Part shown: in pieces, positions 1 through 7,144 of the stretch
Position numbering within the stretch: position 1 is the stretch's first letter
Layout: each line of letters starts with the position of its first letter
Source: UBA1664 sp964531715
GTDB lineage: Bacteria; Pseudomonadota; Alphaproteobacteria; Micavibrionales; UBA1664
NCBI GenBank assembly: GCA_964531715.1
Contig: CAZHEE010000008.1
Coordinates: forward strand, 17,399 to 81,398
Direction of reading: 5' to 3'
DNA: 64,000 nucleotides
Notes under the pieces: model-generated
What the model saw: the letters and a program-made list of their open reading frames with translations, nothing else
What the model was told of the DNA's origin: nothing
Databases searched by the model: none
Position numbers and translations under genes: made by a program

Positions 1-62
1 TGCAATCCATACGAACTTACTGGATTACACGTATTACGCTATCGCGCAAACGTGTAATGACG
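1..62. repeat. Partial copy of a dispersed palindromic repeat
   Basis: The first 62 bases match, with divergence, the paired repeats at 4204-4300 and 4601-4697. They share the blocks TGCAATCCA, TGGATTACA and AACGTGTAATGACG. The left part lies outside the window, so the copy is incomplete. The rest of the gap up to 313 is AT-rich, and I see no gene or clear regulatory site in it. Confidence 0.6.
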
Positions 63-313
63 CTTAAGGAAACATCACTAAACCGACTGACTATCAGTCT
101 TTCTATAAATTTGAACTTTCACATGAAAAATCGTGTCAGGATTTTAACCTTGGTAAGCTCGACACTCATAGGGCGAAGCGTTGCTTTTCCCGCTTCATTG
201 ATTGATGTTATGACAGCTTTTTTCGTAAATGTCAATTTTATAATAAGTTATAATTTAAAAACTATCTCTATTAAACATCTTGGTTATATTTAAAATACTA
301 CGTACTATTCAGT

Positions 314-751
314 ATGCTGACAGAGTGGTTAACAATTATAGGTATTTTTACATTCGTAATTGGCTTTGTTTATTTTTGTGTACGTTTATCGAAACAAGAA
401 AACGAGGCCATCAAAACTAATAAAAACACTCCTTACAAAAAAGATGATAAGGAAATTTTTCGAGCATTATTACGTTACATATATGTTTTATTTACTTTAA
501 TTTCGATCTGTATTTTCTTCAGCATGAAAGAGGCATGGTATATATTTGGTCTACTATCTATTGTGACCTGGTTGTATATGATGAGCAAAGGAATTCATCT
601 GTTAAGACTTTCAAAAAAAGCTCCACATCCCAATACGCGTTATAATATTGTTGGCATTACTGGGGCATTTGTTTTTATGGGGTCTATATTATTCTTGATT
701 ATAGCGGGAGGAATACTGCTTGCCTGGTTAGATGGTCAAAAATTACTATAA
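314..751 (+). CDS. Small integral membrane protein, unknown
   Basis: The gene encodes 145 residues that I do not recognise. Hydrophobic segments lie at about residues 5-24, 52-70, 73-90 and 112-135, which suggests a four-helix inner-membrane protein with basic cytoplasmic loops. Base composition is AT-rich compared with the neighbouring xerC and DUF484 genes, and no clear ribosome binding site precedes the ATG. It converges with xerC and stands alone between a repeat remnant and that operon. The well-formed membrane pattern favours a real gene, but no function can be given. Confidence 0.5.
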   Translation: MLTEWLTIIGIFTFVIGFVYFCVRLSKQENEAIKTNKNTPYKKDDKEIFRALLRYIYVLFTLISICIFFSMKEAWYIFGLLSIVTWLYMMSKGIHLLRLSKKAPHPNTRYNIVGITGAFVFMGSILFLIIAGGILLAWLDGQKLL

Positions 752-779
752 TTTGTAAAACTATTAAACTTTTTAAATA

Positions 780-1706
780 TTAAGCCCTTGGATGGGATTT
801 GAGGAAAATATCCATCATCGCCTCATGGTCGACATCGGCGTAAATCTGAGTTGATGAGAGTGATTCATGCCCGAGGAGATGTTGAATCTCTCGCAAATTC
901 ATCCCTTCACCAAGCAAATGCGTGGCAAAACTATGCCTCAGTGCGTGGGGGGTCACCGTATCAGGCAAACCCATATCAACGCGAAGTTTTCGCATTGCCT
1001 TTTGTGCCATTCCTTGATTAAGCCGCTTTCCCTGTATGCCGCAAAAAAGGGGCGATAAATTGTCATCGGATAGGGGCGCGGCGGCGCGATAATCCTCTAC
1101 ACGTTTTTTCACGATCGGCAGTAACGGCACTTCCCGTTCCTTGTTGCCTTTCCCAGTAATACGTAGCTTTCGCCCATCGAGAGGCCAATCGCCAACATTC
1201 ATTTTCAGGGCCTCATCAATCCTCAAGCCTGAACCGTAAAGTAAAGAAAAAAGGGCATAATCGCGCAAACCCGTCCAGTTTTTTACATTCTCAACGGCAT
1301 TGTCAATCAGTTTTAAAAGCTGAGTATACTCAATCGGGCGCGGTACTTTTGCAGGGCGTTTCGGTGTGTTGAGCAGGCTTGCCGCAGGGTTATGCATGAT
1401 TCCGTTTTGATCCAGAAAGGTGAAAAAATTTCGGATGCCGGCCAGCGACCGCGCGCGGGATGAGGCCTTCGCCCCTTTCACCGCCTTTTGCGTGAGCCAT
1501 GACCTGAAATCCGTTATTGCCGTTTCCGATAAATCATTGATTGAGATTTGTTGCCCCTGATGGGTGTTCATGAATTTCAGGAAATGCAGCATATCCGTCT
1601 GATATGCCCTGAGCGTATGGGAGGAGAGTTGTCGCCTGCTTAAATGTGCATACCAATCATTGACCGCTTTATCCAAATCCGGCGCACAGTATAAAGCATA
1701 GGACAT
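780..1706 (-). CDS. xerC: Tyrosine recombinase XerC
   Basis: This 308-residue site-specific recombinase of the XerC/XerD type resolves chromosome dimers at dif during division. An N-terminal SAM-like core-binding domain covers about residues 10-100. The catalytic domain shows the full set of active residues: Arg162 (in GSGLRIDEAL), Lys186 (in TGKGNKE), His254 and Arg257 (in HALRHSF), His280 (in LLGHES) and the nucleophile Tyr289. Length is normal for the family. It lies 10 bases behind the DUF484 gene on the same strand, a pairing common in Proteobacteria, so the two are probably co-transcribed. XerC rather than XerD is inferred from the DUF484 neighbour. Confidence 0.9.
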   Translation of the reverse strand: MSYALYCAPDLDKAVNDWYAHLSRRQLSSHTLRAYQTDMLHFLKFMNTHQGQQISINDLSETAITDFRSWLTQKAVKGAKASSRARSLAGIRNFFTFLDQNGIMHNPAASLLNTPKRPAKVPRPIEYTQLLKLIDNAVENVKNWTGLRDYALFSLLYGSGLRIDEALKMNVGDWPLDGRKLRITGKGNKEREVPLLPIVKKRVEDYRAAAPLSDDNLSPLFCGIQGKRLNQGMAQKAMRKLRVDMGLPDTVTPHALRHSFATHLLGEGMNLREIQHLLGHESLSSTQIYADVDHEAMMDIFLKSHPRA

Positions 1707-1716
1707 ACGCGCCGCC

Positions 1717-2406
1717 CTAACCGTTCCAGAATTTTAAGGCACGCTCAACGCAGCGGCAAAGAAAAGTAATCAGCTCAGCCCCTTGCCCTTCAACAAACAT
1801 GTCAGGATCGCGCGAGCCGAAAGCCAGAATTGATGGCGGAATATCAAGCGTTTCATCGATCCTGAGCAAGGCTTGAGACTTGATAATCCCGGCCGCAGAA
1901 CCAAAAATTGCCTCGGTGCCTTGCGTGTTTGAATAAAGACGGGCGGTGTGACCCTCCATCCAATTTTCAACTGTCCCGCTTGAAACAATTTTGAGTGTAT
2001 TATGTTGCGCCTTCGAAAAATCATGCTCGCTTTCGATAATGAGTGATGCCGCATCGCAATCGAGGATGACAGGAACATCGACAGAAAGAACCTGTACAAA
2101 TTCATTAAATGTCCCGGCCTCCAAAAACCTTAAAACCGCATCATGAATACGGGCGAGGTTATTCATATTTTCGCGGCTGACCTCAATAATATCACGCGTT
2201 GTATCCAGAACCATGCGCTTATCGGCTTTAAGCTTTTCAAGCATATAATGATTAAAATCAACGACATGCCGACCGTTCGATTTATCCTTGGGCGGGATGA
2301 GGTAATCCAGCGCATCCGGGTTTTTTTGCAAGAATTGCGGATTATTTTTTAAATAAGCAATGACGTCATCGTCATTCATATCGTTTTTTTGCGCAGTGTG
2401 ATTCAT
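1717..2406 (-). CDS. DUF484 family (GAF-like) protein
   Basis: The 229-residue protein matches the DUF484 family. The N-terminal part has the typical segment in which the chain ends just short of the last residues of a polypeptide-like helix (VIAYLKNNPQFLQKNPD, residues 15-31). A heptad-rich helix follows at about residues 55-95, and then a GAF-like fold. The family has no firm biochemical role and is usually found immediately upstream of xerC, as here (10-base gap). The start ATG at 2404-2406 is followed by a polar, hydrophilic N-terminus, so a cytoplasmic location is expected. Confidence 0.85.
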   Translation of the reverse strand: MNHTAQKNDMNDDDVIAYLKNNPQFLQKNPDALDYLIPPKDKSNGRHVVDFNHYMLEKLKADKRMVLDTTRDIIEVSRENMNNLARIHDAVLRFLEAGTFNEFVQVLSVDVPVILDCDAASLIIESEHDFSKAQHNTLKIVSSGTVENWMEGHTARLYSNTQGTEAIFGSAAGIIKSQALLRIDETLDIPPSILAFGSRDPDMFVEGQGAELITFLCRCVERALKFWNG

Positions 2407-2500
2407 GGAAAGATTTTACCATAGCGCACCAAACGGTCAAACAGATGATGGAAATTTTTTATGGCTTGCATGGTCAAGCTATGTTAATGACAAACACTAT

Positions 2501-2566
2501 GTCATTTTGAGGCAAAGCCGAAGAATCTGATTTGAGATCCTTCGTCGTTTTACTCCTCAGGATGAC
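2501..2566. repeat. GTCAT...ATGAC palindromic intergenic repeat
   Basis: The segment begins GTCATTTTGAGG and ends CCTCAGGATGAC. An inner inverted pair, GAAGAATCT and AGATCCTTC, surrounds a short loop. It fills the gap between the fliE and DUF484 genes. It resembles the widespread family of imperfect palindromes whose ends read GTCATNCTGAG and CTCAGNATGAC. A related half-copy is at 11640-11694. Confidence 0.6.
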
Positions 2567-2581
2567 ATTATAAAACGCCAC

Positions 2582-2893
2582 CTAAATCGGCATACGCATA
2601 ACATCCTGATAGGCGGAAATGACCCGTGTTGTAATCGATTTTGCGGTTTGAAGGACGACTTCGGCCTCGGTCACGGCCTGAACAACGTCAATCGGTGTTG
2701 CATTGCCGGTTAATGCGGCTGCGGAGACTTGCTCAGACGTTTTTTGCGTATCGATAACCTTCCCAAGCCCGGCCTTAACCATTGACCCGAATGAAACCTG
2801 ATCATCACGGTCAGCACCATTCGGTGCGATTGTCGCAATCTTTGCCGTGTTTTGATAAAGGCTTGCCGCCTGCTGACCGATTATATTATTCAT
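2582..2893 (-). CDS. fliE: Flagellar hook-basal body protein FliE
   Basis: FliE (103 residues) is the adaptor between the MS ring and the proximal rod, exported by the flagellar type III apparatus. The C-terminal half carries the family pattern: the segment around residues 65-100 (PIDVVQAVTEAEVVLQTAKS, then a helix ending in MRMPI) matches the conserved FliE helix with Q and T positions. It is the last gene of flgB-flgC-fliE on the minus strand, with a 38-base gap after flgC. That order is standard in alphaproteobacterial flagellar loci. Confidence 0.92.
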   Translation of the reverse strand: MNNIIGQQAASLYQNTAKIATIAPNGADRDDQVSFGSMVKAGLGKVIDTQKTSEQVSAAALTGNATPIDVVQAVTEAEVVLQTAKSITTRVISAYQDVMRMPI

Positions 2894-2931
2894 GTGATTT
2901 TTTTATCCTTTAATTTAAGTATAGCAAAAAC

Positions 2932-3342
2932 CTATTGCCCTATCAAATCAATCGTTTTGCCAAGCATCGCTTTTGAGATTTGAACCATCCCTAAATTTGC
3001 TTCATATGACCGTTGAGCCTCGCGCATATCCATGCTTTCAATCAATGTATTGATTTTGGGTGTTCTGATATAGCCATTATCATCCGCGCCAGGATGGCTT
3101 GGCATATATTTTAATTTGAACTCACCTTCGGCTTCCAAGACACGGGAGACTTCGACCTTTTCGACGCCACTTGCGCGGTCAAGAACATTTTTAAAGATAA
3201 CTGTTTTACGCTGATAAGGCTCTGCATTTGGTGTATTCGCCGCCGTGTTTGCGTTTGCGATATTTTGAGCCGTCACACGCAAGCGATGGCCTTGCGCCTT
3301 CATGCCTGAGGCCGAAATTTCCATTGCGTTAAAGAAATCCAT
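2932..3342 (-). CDS. flgC: Flagellar proximal rod protein FlgC
   Basis: FlgC (136 residues) forms part of the proximal rod. The N-terminal rod signature is clear (residues 5-35, ISASGMKAQGHRLRVTAQN followed by IANANT). The C-terminal family signature, around residues 105-136, contains NTLIESMDMREAQRSYEAN and ends with the leucine-rich helix typical of axial proteins. It lies 16 bases downstream of flgB and 38 bases upstream of fliE, so the three form one transcription unit. Confidence 0.95.
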   Translation of the reverse strand: MDFFNAMEISASGMKAQGHRLRVTAQNIANANTAANTPNAEPYQRKTVIFKNVLDRASGVEKVEVSRVLEAEGEFKLKYMPSHPGADDNGYIRTPKINTLIESMDMREAQRSYEANLGMVQISKAMLGKTIDLIGQ

Positions 3343-3358
3343 GTTTCTATACCTTTCC

Positions 3359-3760
3359 TTAATCTGTTACGACCATGCGAATCATACCGACATTCTTGCG
3401 GTATAAATTCGTGATCATATTGTAATCCGCCATGGTTTGTTGAGCCTTGAATAATTGCTCTTCCATAATGACCGCATTATCATCTGGGGCAGATTCATAA
3501 ACCTGTTTCATCTCACGCGCATCTGCCTCTGCCAATCGGGGTTGCCCACCGATATGATTGCTGTTTGTGACTGCTTGTGAGAGTGACGGGCGGCCTGTCG
3601 CGCCCTTCATAACCTTACCGAAATCGACTTCTTGCAGGTCAGAAGGGCGAAAGCCAGGTGTATCAGCATTGGCGATATTGGATGATATCGTGACCTGACG
3701 CTGGTTCAGCCAGTTCATCTTGCCATTAATCCCGCGCATCAAACCGATATTATCTAACAT
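3359..3760 (-). CDS. flgB: Flagellar proximal rod protein FlgB
   Basis: FlgB is a proximal rod subunit. The start at 3760 is preferred over the longer open frame because the protein then begins MLDNIGLMRG, as FlgB proteins do, with an AGGAT-like ribosome binding site upstream. The conserved N-terminal segment QRQVTISSNIANADTPGF is present at about residues 20-37. The C-terminal amphipathic helix (MADYNMITNLYRKNVGMIR) closes the protein. The gene is divergent from the FlhB-like gene at 3817; the 56-base gap must contain promoters for both directions. Confidence 0.94.
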   Translation of the reverse strand: MLDNIGLMRGINGKMNWLNQRQVTISSNIANADTPGFRPSDLQEVDFGKVMKGATGRPSLSQAVTNSNHIGGQPRLAEADAREMKQVYESAPDDNAVIMEEQLFKAQQTMADYNMITNLYRKNVGMIRMVVTD

Positions 3761-3816
3761 TCTTTTATCCTGACCCTCATCATGATATATTTTATAAATA
3801 AAGCATTGCAGGAACC

Positions 3817-4176
3817 ATGCCAAAAATTATGACAGATGACGGCTTTCAGGATAAAAAGACGAATTTTGAGGCGATAAAACCATCGTCTCAAACCATTGCG
3901 GTTGCGGTTAAAGATTATAATGATAGTGGTATCAGCACGCCGCATATCAAGGCCGCGGCACGGGGGGCTTTAGCGGAGAAAATCCTAAAACTTGCATTTG
4001 AGAATGACATTAAAGTCCGGAAGGACAGCGATTTGGCAGAAATGCTTGCCGAGCTGGAGCTTGACTCGCCGATACCGACAGAGGCTTTAACAGTGATTGC
4101 GGAAATTCTGTCCTATGTTTACCGTGCAAATGGCGAACCCGACCCTTTTAATGCGATTTTAGATGATGATAAGTAA
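3817..4176 (+). CDS. FlhB C-terminal-like protein (FlhX type)
   Basis: The 119-residue protein corresponds only to the cytoplasmic C-terminal domain of FlhB/YscU export-switch proteins. After a short N-terminal extension, it aligns with the region after the FlhB cleavage site: AVAVKDYNDSG, then the arginine/alanine-rich helix ARGALAEKILKLA, a basic strand, DLAEMLAELELDSPIPTEA, and a terminal helix ending in YVYRANG. The membrane domain and the NPTH autocleavage motif are absent. Similar stand-alone copies (FlhX) occur near flagellar genes in other bacteria and may assist export-substrate switching. A full FlhB is not in this window. Confidence 0.85.
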   Translation: MPKIMTDDGFQDKKTNFEAIKPSSQTIAVAVKDYNDSGISTPHIKAAARGALAEKILKLAFENDIKVRKDSDLAEMLAELELDSPIPTEALTVIAEILSYVYRANGEPDPFNAILDDDK

Positions 4177-4191
4177 AAGCAAAAATATAAT

Positions 4192-4300
4192 CGTCATTGC
4201 ACGTTTGCATCGCAATATATGCAATCCAGCATCATCGTATGGATTACACATATTTTCCTAAAGTCAAAACGTGTAATGACGTGTTTTTAACAGTTGATAG
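4192..4300. repeat. Nested palindromic repeat, copy A, with 3' T-run
   Basis: Outer arms at 4192-4206 and 4267-4281 are complementary at 14 of 15 positions. An inner pair, TGCAATCCA and TGGATTACA, lies between them. The right arm is followed by TTTTT, so the element could also end transcription of the upstream gene. Bases 4204-4300 are repeated nearly identically at 4601-4697, and a diverged copy opens the window. Confidence 0.75.
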
Positions 4301-4327
4301 GTTTTATTGCCCTCACTGTCTTTCCCT

Positions 4328-4388
4328 GTCATCCCCGCCTCTGAGCGGGGATCCGAACAATAGACCCCCGCTCGGAGGCGGGGGAACG
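4328..4388. repeat. GC-rich double hairpin
   Basis: Two adjacent GC-rich palindromes occur. The first is CCCCGC...GCGGGG at 4333-4350. The second is CCCCGCTC...GGCGGGG at about 4365-4384. They are preceded by GTCAT, as in the other dispersed repeats. The composition contrasts with the AT-rich surroundings. No gene is visible. Confidence 0.55.
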
Positions 4389-4429
4389 ATATTTTTAAAC
4401 TGTTATTGCAAGGCTTGTACCTGCAACCT

Positions 4430-4600
4430 GGTAATATTTTAACCGCAGAGTTATAGAGTAAGAGGAGTTTTTATAAGTTACGTATCTTTAATACCTCGTG
4501 TTTAGTCCAAATAACAAAACCACGAATAAACACAAATTCACAAAAAATAATAACATCGTTTAAATTCGTGTCTATTCGTGTGCATTTGTGGTGAAAAATC
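4430..4600. repeat. AT-rich palindromic repeat (CACGAATAAACAC type)
   Basis: This stretch starts with TTAACCGCAGAG and contains the imperfect inverted pair CCACGAATAAACACAAAT and ATTCGTGTGCATTTGTGG, with TTCGTGTCTATTCG between them. Such sequences are a known kind of dispersed non-coding repeat. It is fused directly to repeat copy B at 4601, so the 570-base gap between the FlhB-like gene and fliO is built almost wholly of repeats. Confidence 0.55.
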
Positions 4601-4697
4601 TTTGCATCGCAATATATGCAATCCAGCATCATCGTATGGATTACATGTATTTGCCTAAAGTCAAAACGTGTAATGACGTATTTTTAACAGTTGATAG
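4601..4697. repeat. Palindromic repeat, copy B
   Basis: These 97 bases are nearly identical to 4204-4300, with only a few substitutions and no length change. The outer left arm of copy A (4192-4203) is missing and is replaced by the end of the neighbouring CACGAAT repeat. The inner arms and the right arm AACGTGTAATGACG with its following T-run are kept. Confidence 0.75.
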
Positions 4698-4731
4698 TTT
4701 TTAAATTGCCTTTGTCATGACCGTGAATGTA

Positions 4732-4749
4732 ATGGCATAGTAATGCCAT
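4732..4749 (+). promoter_or_regulatory. Hairpin covering the fliO start codon
   Basis: A perfect 7-base inverted repeat, ATGGCAT and ATGCCAT with a 4-base loop, lies at 4732-4749. The last two bases of the right arm are the A and T of the fliO ATG at 4748. No Shine-Dalgarno sequence is visible before fliO, so the hairpin might limit initiation. The function is inference. Confidence 0.35.
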
Positions 4750-5023
4750 GGATATCGGGCAATATTTACAATTAGCAGTCGGGCTTATCATAGTCCTTGG
4801 GTTAATGGGATTATTCGCTTTTCTCATGAATTACCTGAACCGCACGCGGGCAGGGCTGGTCGGAGGTGCGGCGCGCTTAAAAATTGTTGAGTATAAAATG
4901 ATTGACCCGAAGCATAAGGCCGTGATTTTAAAACGCGATGAGGTTGAACATCTAATTTTACTGTCCCAAAATGGGCAACCGGCCATTCTTGAAACCAATA
5001 TTAAGCCAACAAATGATGCATAA
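4748..5023 (+). CDS. fliO: Flagellar biosynthesis protein FliO
   Basis: FliO (91 residues) is a small membrane protein that helps assemble the FliP ring of the flagellar export gate. One membrane segment spans about residues 8-29. It is followed by the cytoplasmic FliO domain with the pattern RLKIVEYKMIDPKHKAVILK, then EVEHLILLS. It is short compared with enterobacterial FliO, as is common in this class. Its stop codon overlaps the start of fliP, so translation is probably coupled. Confidence 0.88.
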   Translation: MDIGQYLQLAVGLIIVLGLMGLFAFLMNYLNRTRAGLVGGAARLKIVEYKMIDPKHKAVILKRDEVEHLILLSQNGQPAILETNIKPTNDA

Positions 5024-5834
5024 AATTTTTGCCAATAAACTCTTATGCAGTTCGATAATCATATCGGTTATCAGTTTTACTTTATTATTACTATTCTCAA
5101 ATAATCTTGCCGCGCAATCTATCACGCTTGACCTCGGCACACCCGAAGGTGGCGTTGATGGCGCAATAAACAATCAGGAAACCTTAACAGGCCGCGTGGT
5201 TCAGCTGTTGGGGCTTCTCACTATTCTTTCTCTTGCGCCATCTATCCTGATTATGATGACAAGCTTTACACGGATTGTTGTGGTTTTGTCTTTCTTGAGG
5301 ACAGCAATGGGGGTACAGCAGACACCGCCCAATACGGTGATGATATCGCTCGCATTGTTCCTGACATTCTTCATCATGGCACCGACATTTAATGCCGCCT
5401 ATGAAACAGCGCTCAAGCCTCTACTCAACCAAGAGATTGAGGAAATGGAGGCTTATGAGCGCGGCATTATTCCGTTCAAAACTTTTATGCTGTCTCATAC
5501 CCGTCCAAAGGATTTACAGTTGTTCGCAGAAATCAGCGAAACGGAAGAGGTTGAAAACCCGATGGATTTACCAATGACGGTTGTTATACCGTCTTTTATG
5601 ATATCGGAATTGCGCCGCGCATTTGAAATCGGGTTTATGTTGTTCCTGCCTTTCCTGATTATCGATATGGTGACCGCCTCAATCCTCATGTCGATGGGGA
5701 TGATGATGCTGCCCCCCATTATGATATCCCTGCCGTTTAAGATTATCTTTTTCGTGCTTGTCGACGGATGGTATCTGGTGGCAGGGTCACTGATTAAAAG
5801 CTTTGACCAAAGTCTCCCCCTCCCTGAACCGTAA
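5016..5834 (+). CDS. fliP: Flagellar export gate protein FliP
   Basis: FliP forms the export-gate core of the flagellar type III system with FliQ and FliR. The start at 5016 (second of two adjacent ATGs) gives a signal-like N-terminus (MHKIFANKLL and a hydrophobic stretch to about residue 33) as in most FliP proteins. Family signatures are clear: PSILIMMTSFTRIVVVLSFLR at about 71-91, VQQTPPNTVMISLALFLTFF, ELRRAFEIGF and the end segment LPFKIIFFVLVDGWYLV. Four membrane segments are predicted. fliQ and fliR do not follow here; instead a short frame and DUF2794 come next. Confidence 0.95.
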   Translation: MHKIFANKLLCSSIIISVISFTLLLLFSNNLAAQSITLDLGTPEGGVDGAINNQETLTGRVVQLLGLLTILSLAPSILIMMTSFTRIVVVLSFLRTAMGVQQTPPNTVMISLALFLTFFIMAPTFNAAYETALKPLLNQEIEEMEAYERGIIPFKTFMLSHTRPKDLQLFAEISETEEVENPMDLPMTVVIPSFMISELRRAFEIGFMLFLPFLIIDMVTASILMSMGMMMLPPIMISLPFKIIFFVLVDGWYLVAGSLIKSFDQSLPLPEP

Positions 5835-5849
5835 AAAAGAATAATAATC

Positions 5850-5969
5850 ATGAGTAAGATCGAACCCGTCAGACCTGCAAATGCCCTGCCTAAAGTTGCT
5901 AATACTAAACGACTTGGCGCAGATGGTGAGCTTGAAGAAATTAAGGCAAAATTGGAAGAACAGCGATGA
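5850..5969 (+). CDS. Possible 39-residue protein after fliP
   Basis: A short frame begins with ATG 15 bases after fliP and ends with TGA at 5967. It encodes 39 residues, mostly charged, ending in a Glu/Lys-rich helix (LEEIKAKLEEQR). No homologue is recognised and the ribosome binding site is weak (AAAAGAAT). Its position directly behind fliP on the same strand, with a normal codon pattern, makes it a plausible small flagellar-locus protein rather than noise. Confidence 0.35.
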   Translation: MSKIEPVRPANALPKVANTKRLGADGELEEIKAKLEEQR

Positions 5970-6028
5970 GCTTGGGCACAACTTTCAAATCCAGAATATC
6001 CAGACTGTCTCCCTACACCTCGTAAAAT

Positions 6029-6391
6029 TTAACATGAACGTAAATTCGGTTTCTTTTTATGATCGGGATTGCGAAAGCGAATAAGTGCCTCTAAAAATTT
6101 TTCGGTGCGGCAAACTTGTTTTGAGCCATTAAAAACGCGATAAAAAGGCTTGCCGCCCTGTTTTGCCGATTTGGCTTTGGAAATTGAATAAATTACGGCT
6201 TGCGGAATACCCTGACCGCGCTCTATGACACAAAAAGTTGTCTGTTTCGCCTCGCACGTGATTGCATAATCGCGCCAGCCTTTATTCAATACACCCTCCG
6301 CATAGGTCGAGAGCACCTGCCGCAACTCACCATGCGAAAATATGCTAGGATGGGTTTGACCGAAAGCGGTTGACGGAAATTTTTCTGTCAT
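6029..6391 (-). CDS. DUF2794 family protein
   Basis: The 120-residue protein matches DUF2794, a small cytoplasmic family almost confined to Alphaproteobacteria. Characteristic features are FSHGELRQVLSTYA at about residues 18-31, then GWRDYAITCEAKQTTFCVIER, and a final basic part containing YRVFNGSKQV. No biochemical role is established. The gene is divergent from the YfgM-like gene. Confidence 0.8.
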   Translation of the reverse strand: MTEKFPSTAFGQTHPSIFSHGELRQVLSTYAEGVLNKGWRDYAITCEAKQTTFCVIERGQGIPQAVIYSISKAKSAKQGGKPFYRVFNGSKQVCRTEKFLEALIRFRNPDHKKKPNLRSC

Positions 6392-6433
6392 TAAACTCTA
6401 TTTTATCAAATTTTGAGCGGAAAAGCGACCCTT

Positions 6434-7144
6434 ATGGCAAAAAAAACAAAACAACAAACACAGGATGAACAAGACGAGCTTGCGGCTCAACTCTTATTAA
6501 AAGAAGCGGACGAATCGCTAAGGCAAGATAAGCTTAATGCCTTTTGGGATGAGTGGGGCAGTACAATCATATCGGTGGTGGCGATGGTTGTTCTTGGCAC
6601 TATTCTTGGTGTCGGTTGGCAATCATGGCAGGGTTCCCGTCAGGCGGCAGGGACAAACACTCTCATTGCGCTTGAACAAAACCCTGAAGCCGAAATCGCC
6701 ATAGATGGACATTATGGCGCGGTTGCAGGGCTTATCCGTGCTGGTCAATATGCGGATGCAGGGCTTGCCGCACAAAATGGGGAGGAAGTCACGCGCCTGT
6801 TCCAGCAAGCGGCAGAGGCAAATTTACCGCAAGAATGGGATTTGTTGGCGGAGTGGGGTGCGCTACGTATGCGTGCGGATGTTGCGGAAGCTGCCGATGT
6901 CAAAATCGGTGTAGCTCGCGATATGGTCGAACTGGCAGAACATTCTGATAATCCCTATCACCCTGCCATTTTAATGGAGGCGGGTGTCTTATTCGGCGAA
7001 CATGGCGAGCGAAAACAGGCGTTAATCGCTTTGGAAAACGCCGCGAATAATGAGGCCGCGCAAGCCACACCTGATTTGTTACAGAAAATAGCGGCTTATC
7101 ATGCCCTTTACACACGCGAACTGACCGAGGTTTTGAATGACTAA
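6434..7144 (+). CDS. YfgM-like tetratricopeptide membrane protein
   Basis: The protein has 236 residues from ATG 6434; the longer frame starts with TTG and lacks support. A charged N-terminus is followed by one membrane segment at about residues 43-63 (ISVVAMVVLGTILGVGWQSW). An alanine-rich helical repeat region (DUF2133, TPR-like) fills the periplasmic part. In Escherichia coli the homologue YfgM attaches to the SecYEG translocon and is encoded just before bamB, as here. The stop codon overlaps the bamB start, which points to one operon. Confidence 0.82.
   Translation: MAKKTKQQTQDEQDELAAQLLLKEADESLRQDKLNAFWDEWGSTIISVVAMVVLGTILGVGWQSWQGSRQAAGTNTLIALEQNPEAEIAIDGHYGAVAGLIRAGQYADAGLAAQNGEEVTRLFQQAAEANLPQEWDLLAEWGALRMRADVAEAADVKIGVARDMVELAEHSDNPYHPAILMEAGVLFGEHGERKQALIALENAANNEAAQATPDLLQKIAAYHALYTRELTEVLND

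Noticed and set aside
57..293. Open frame of 78 codons at the window start
   Set aside because: It begins inside the palindromic repeat, has no ribosome binding site and shows no protein-like pattern.
4192..4697. CRISPR array
   Set aside because: Only two long copies occur, they are palindromic and spaced about 400 bases apart, and no cas gene is present.
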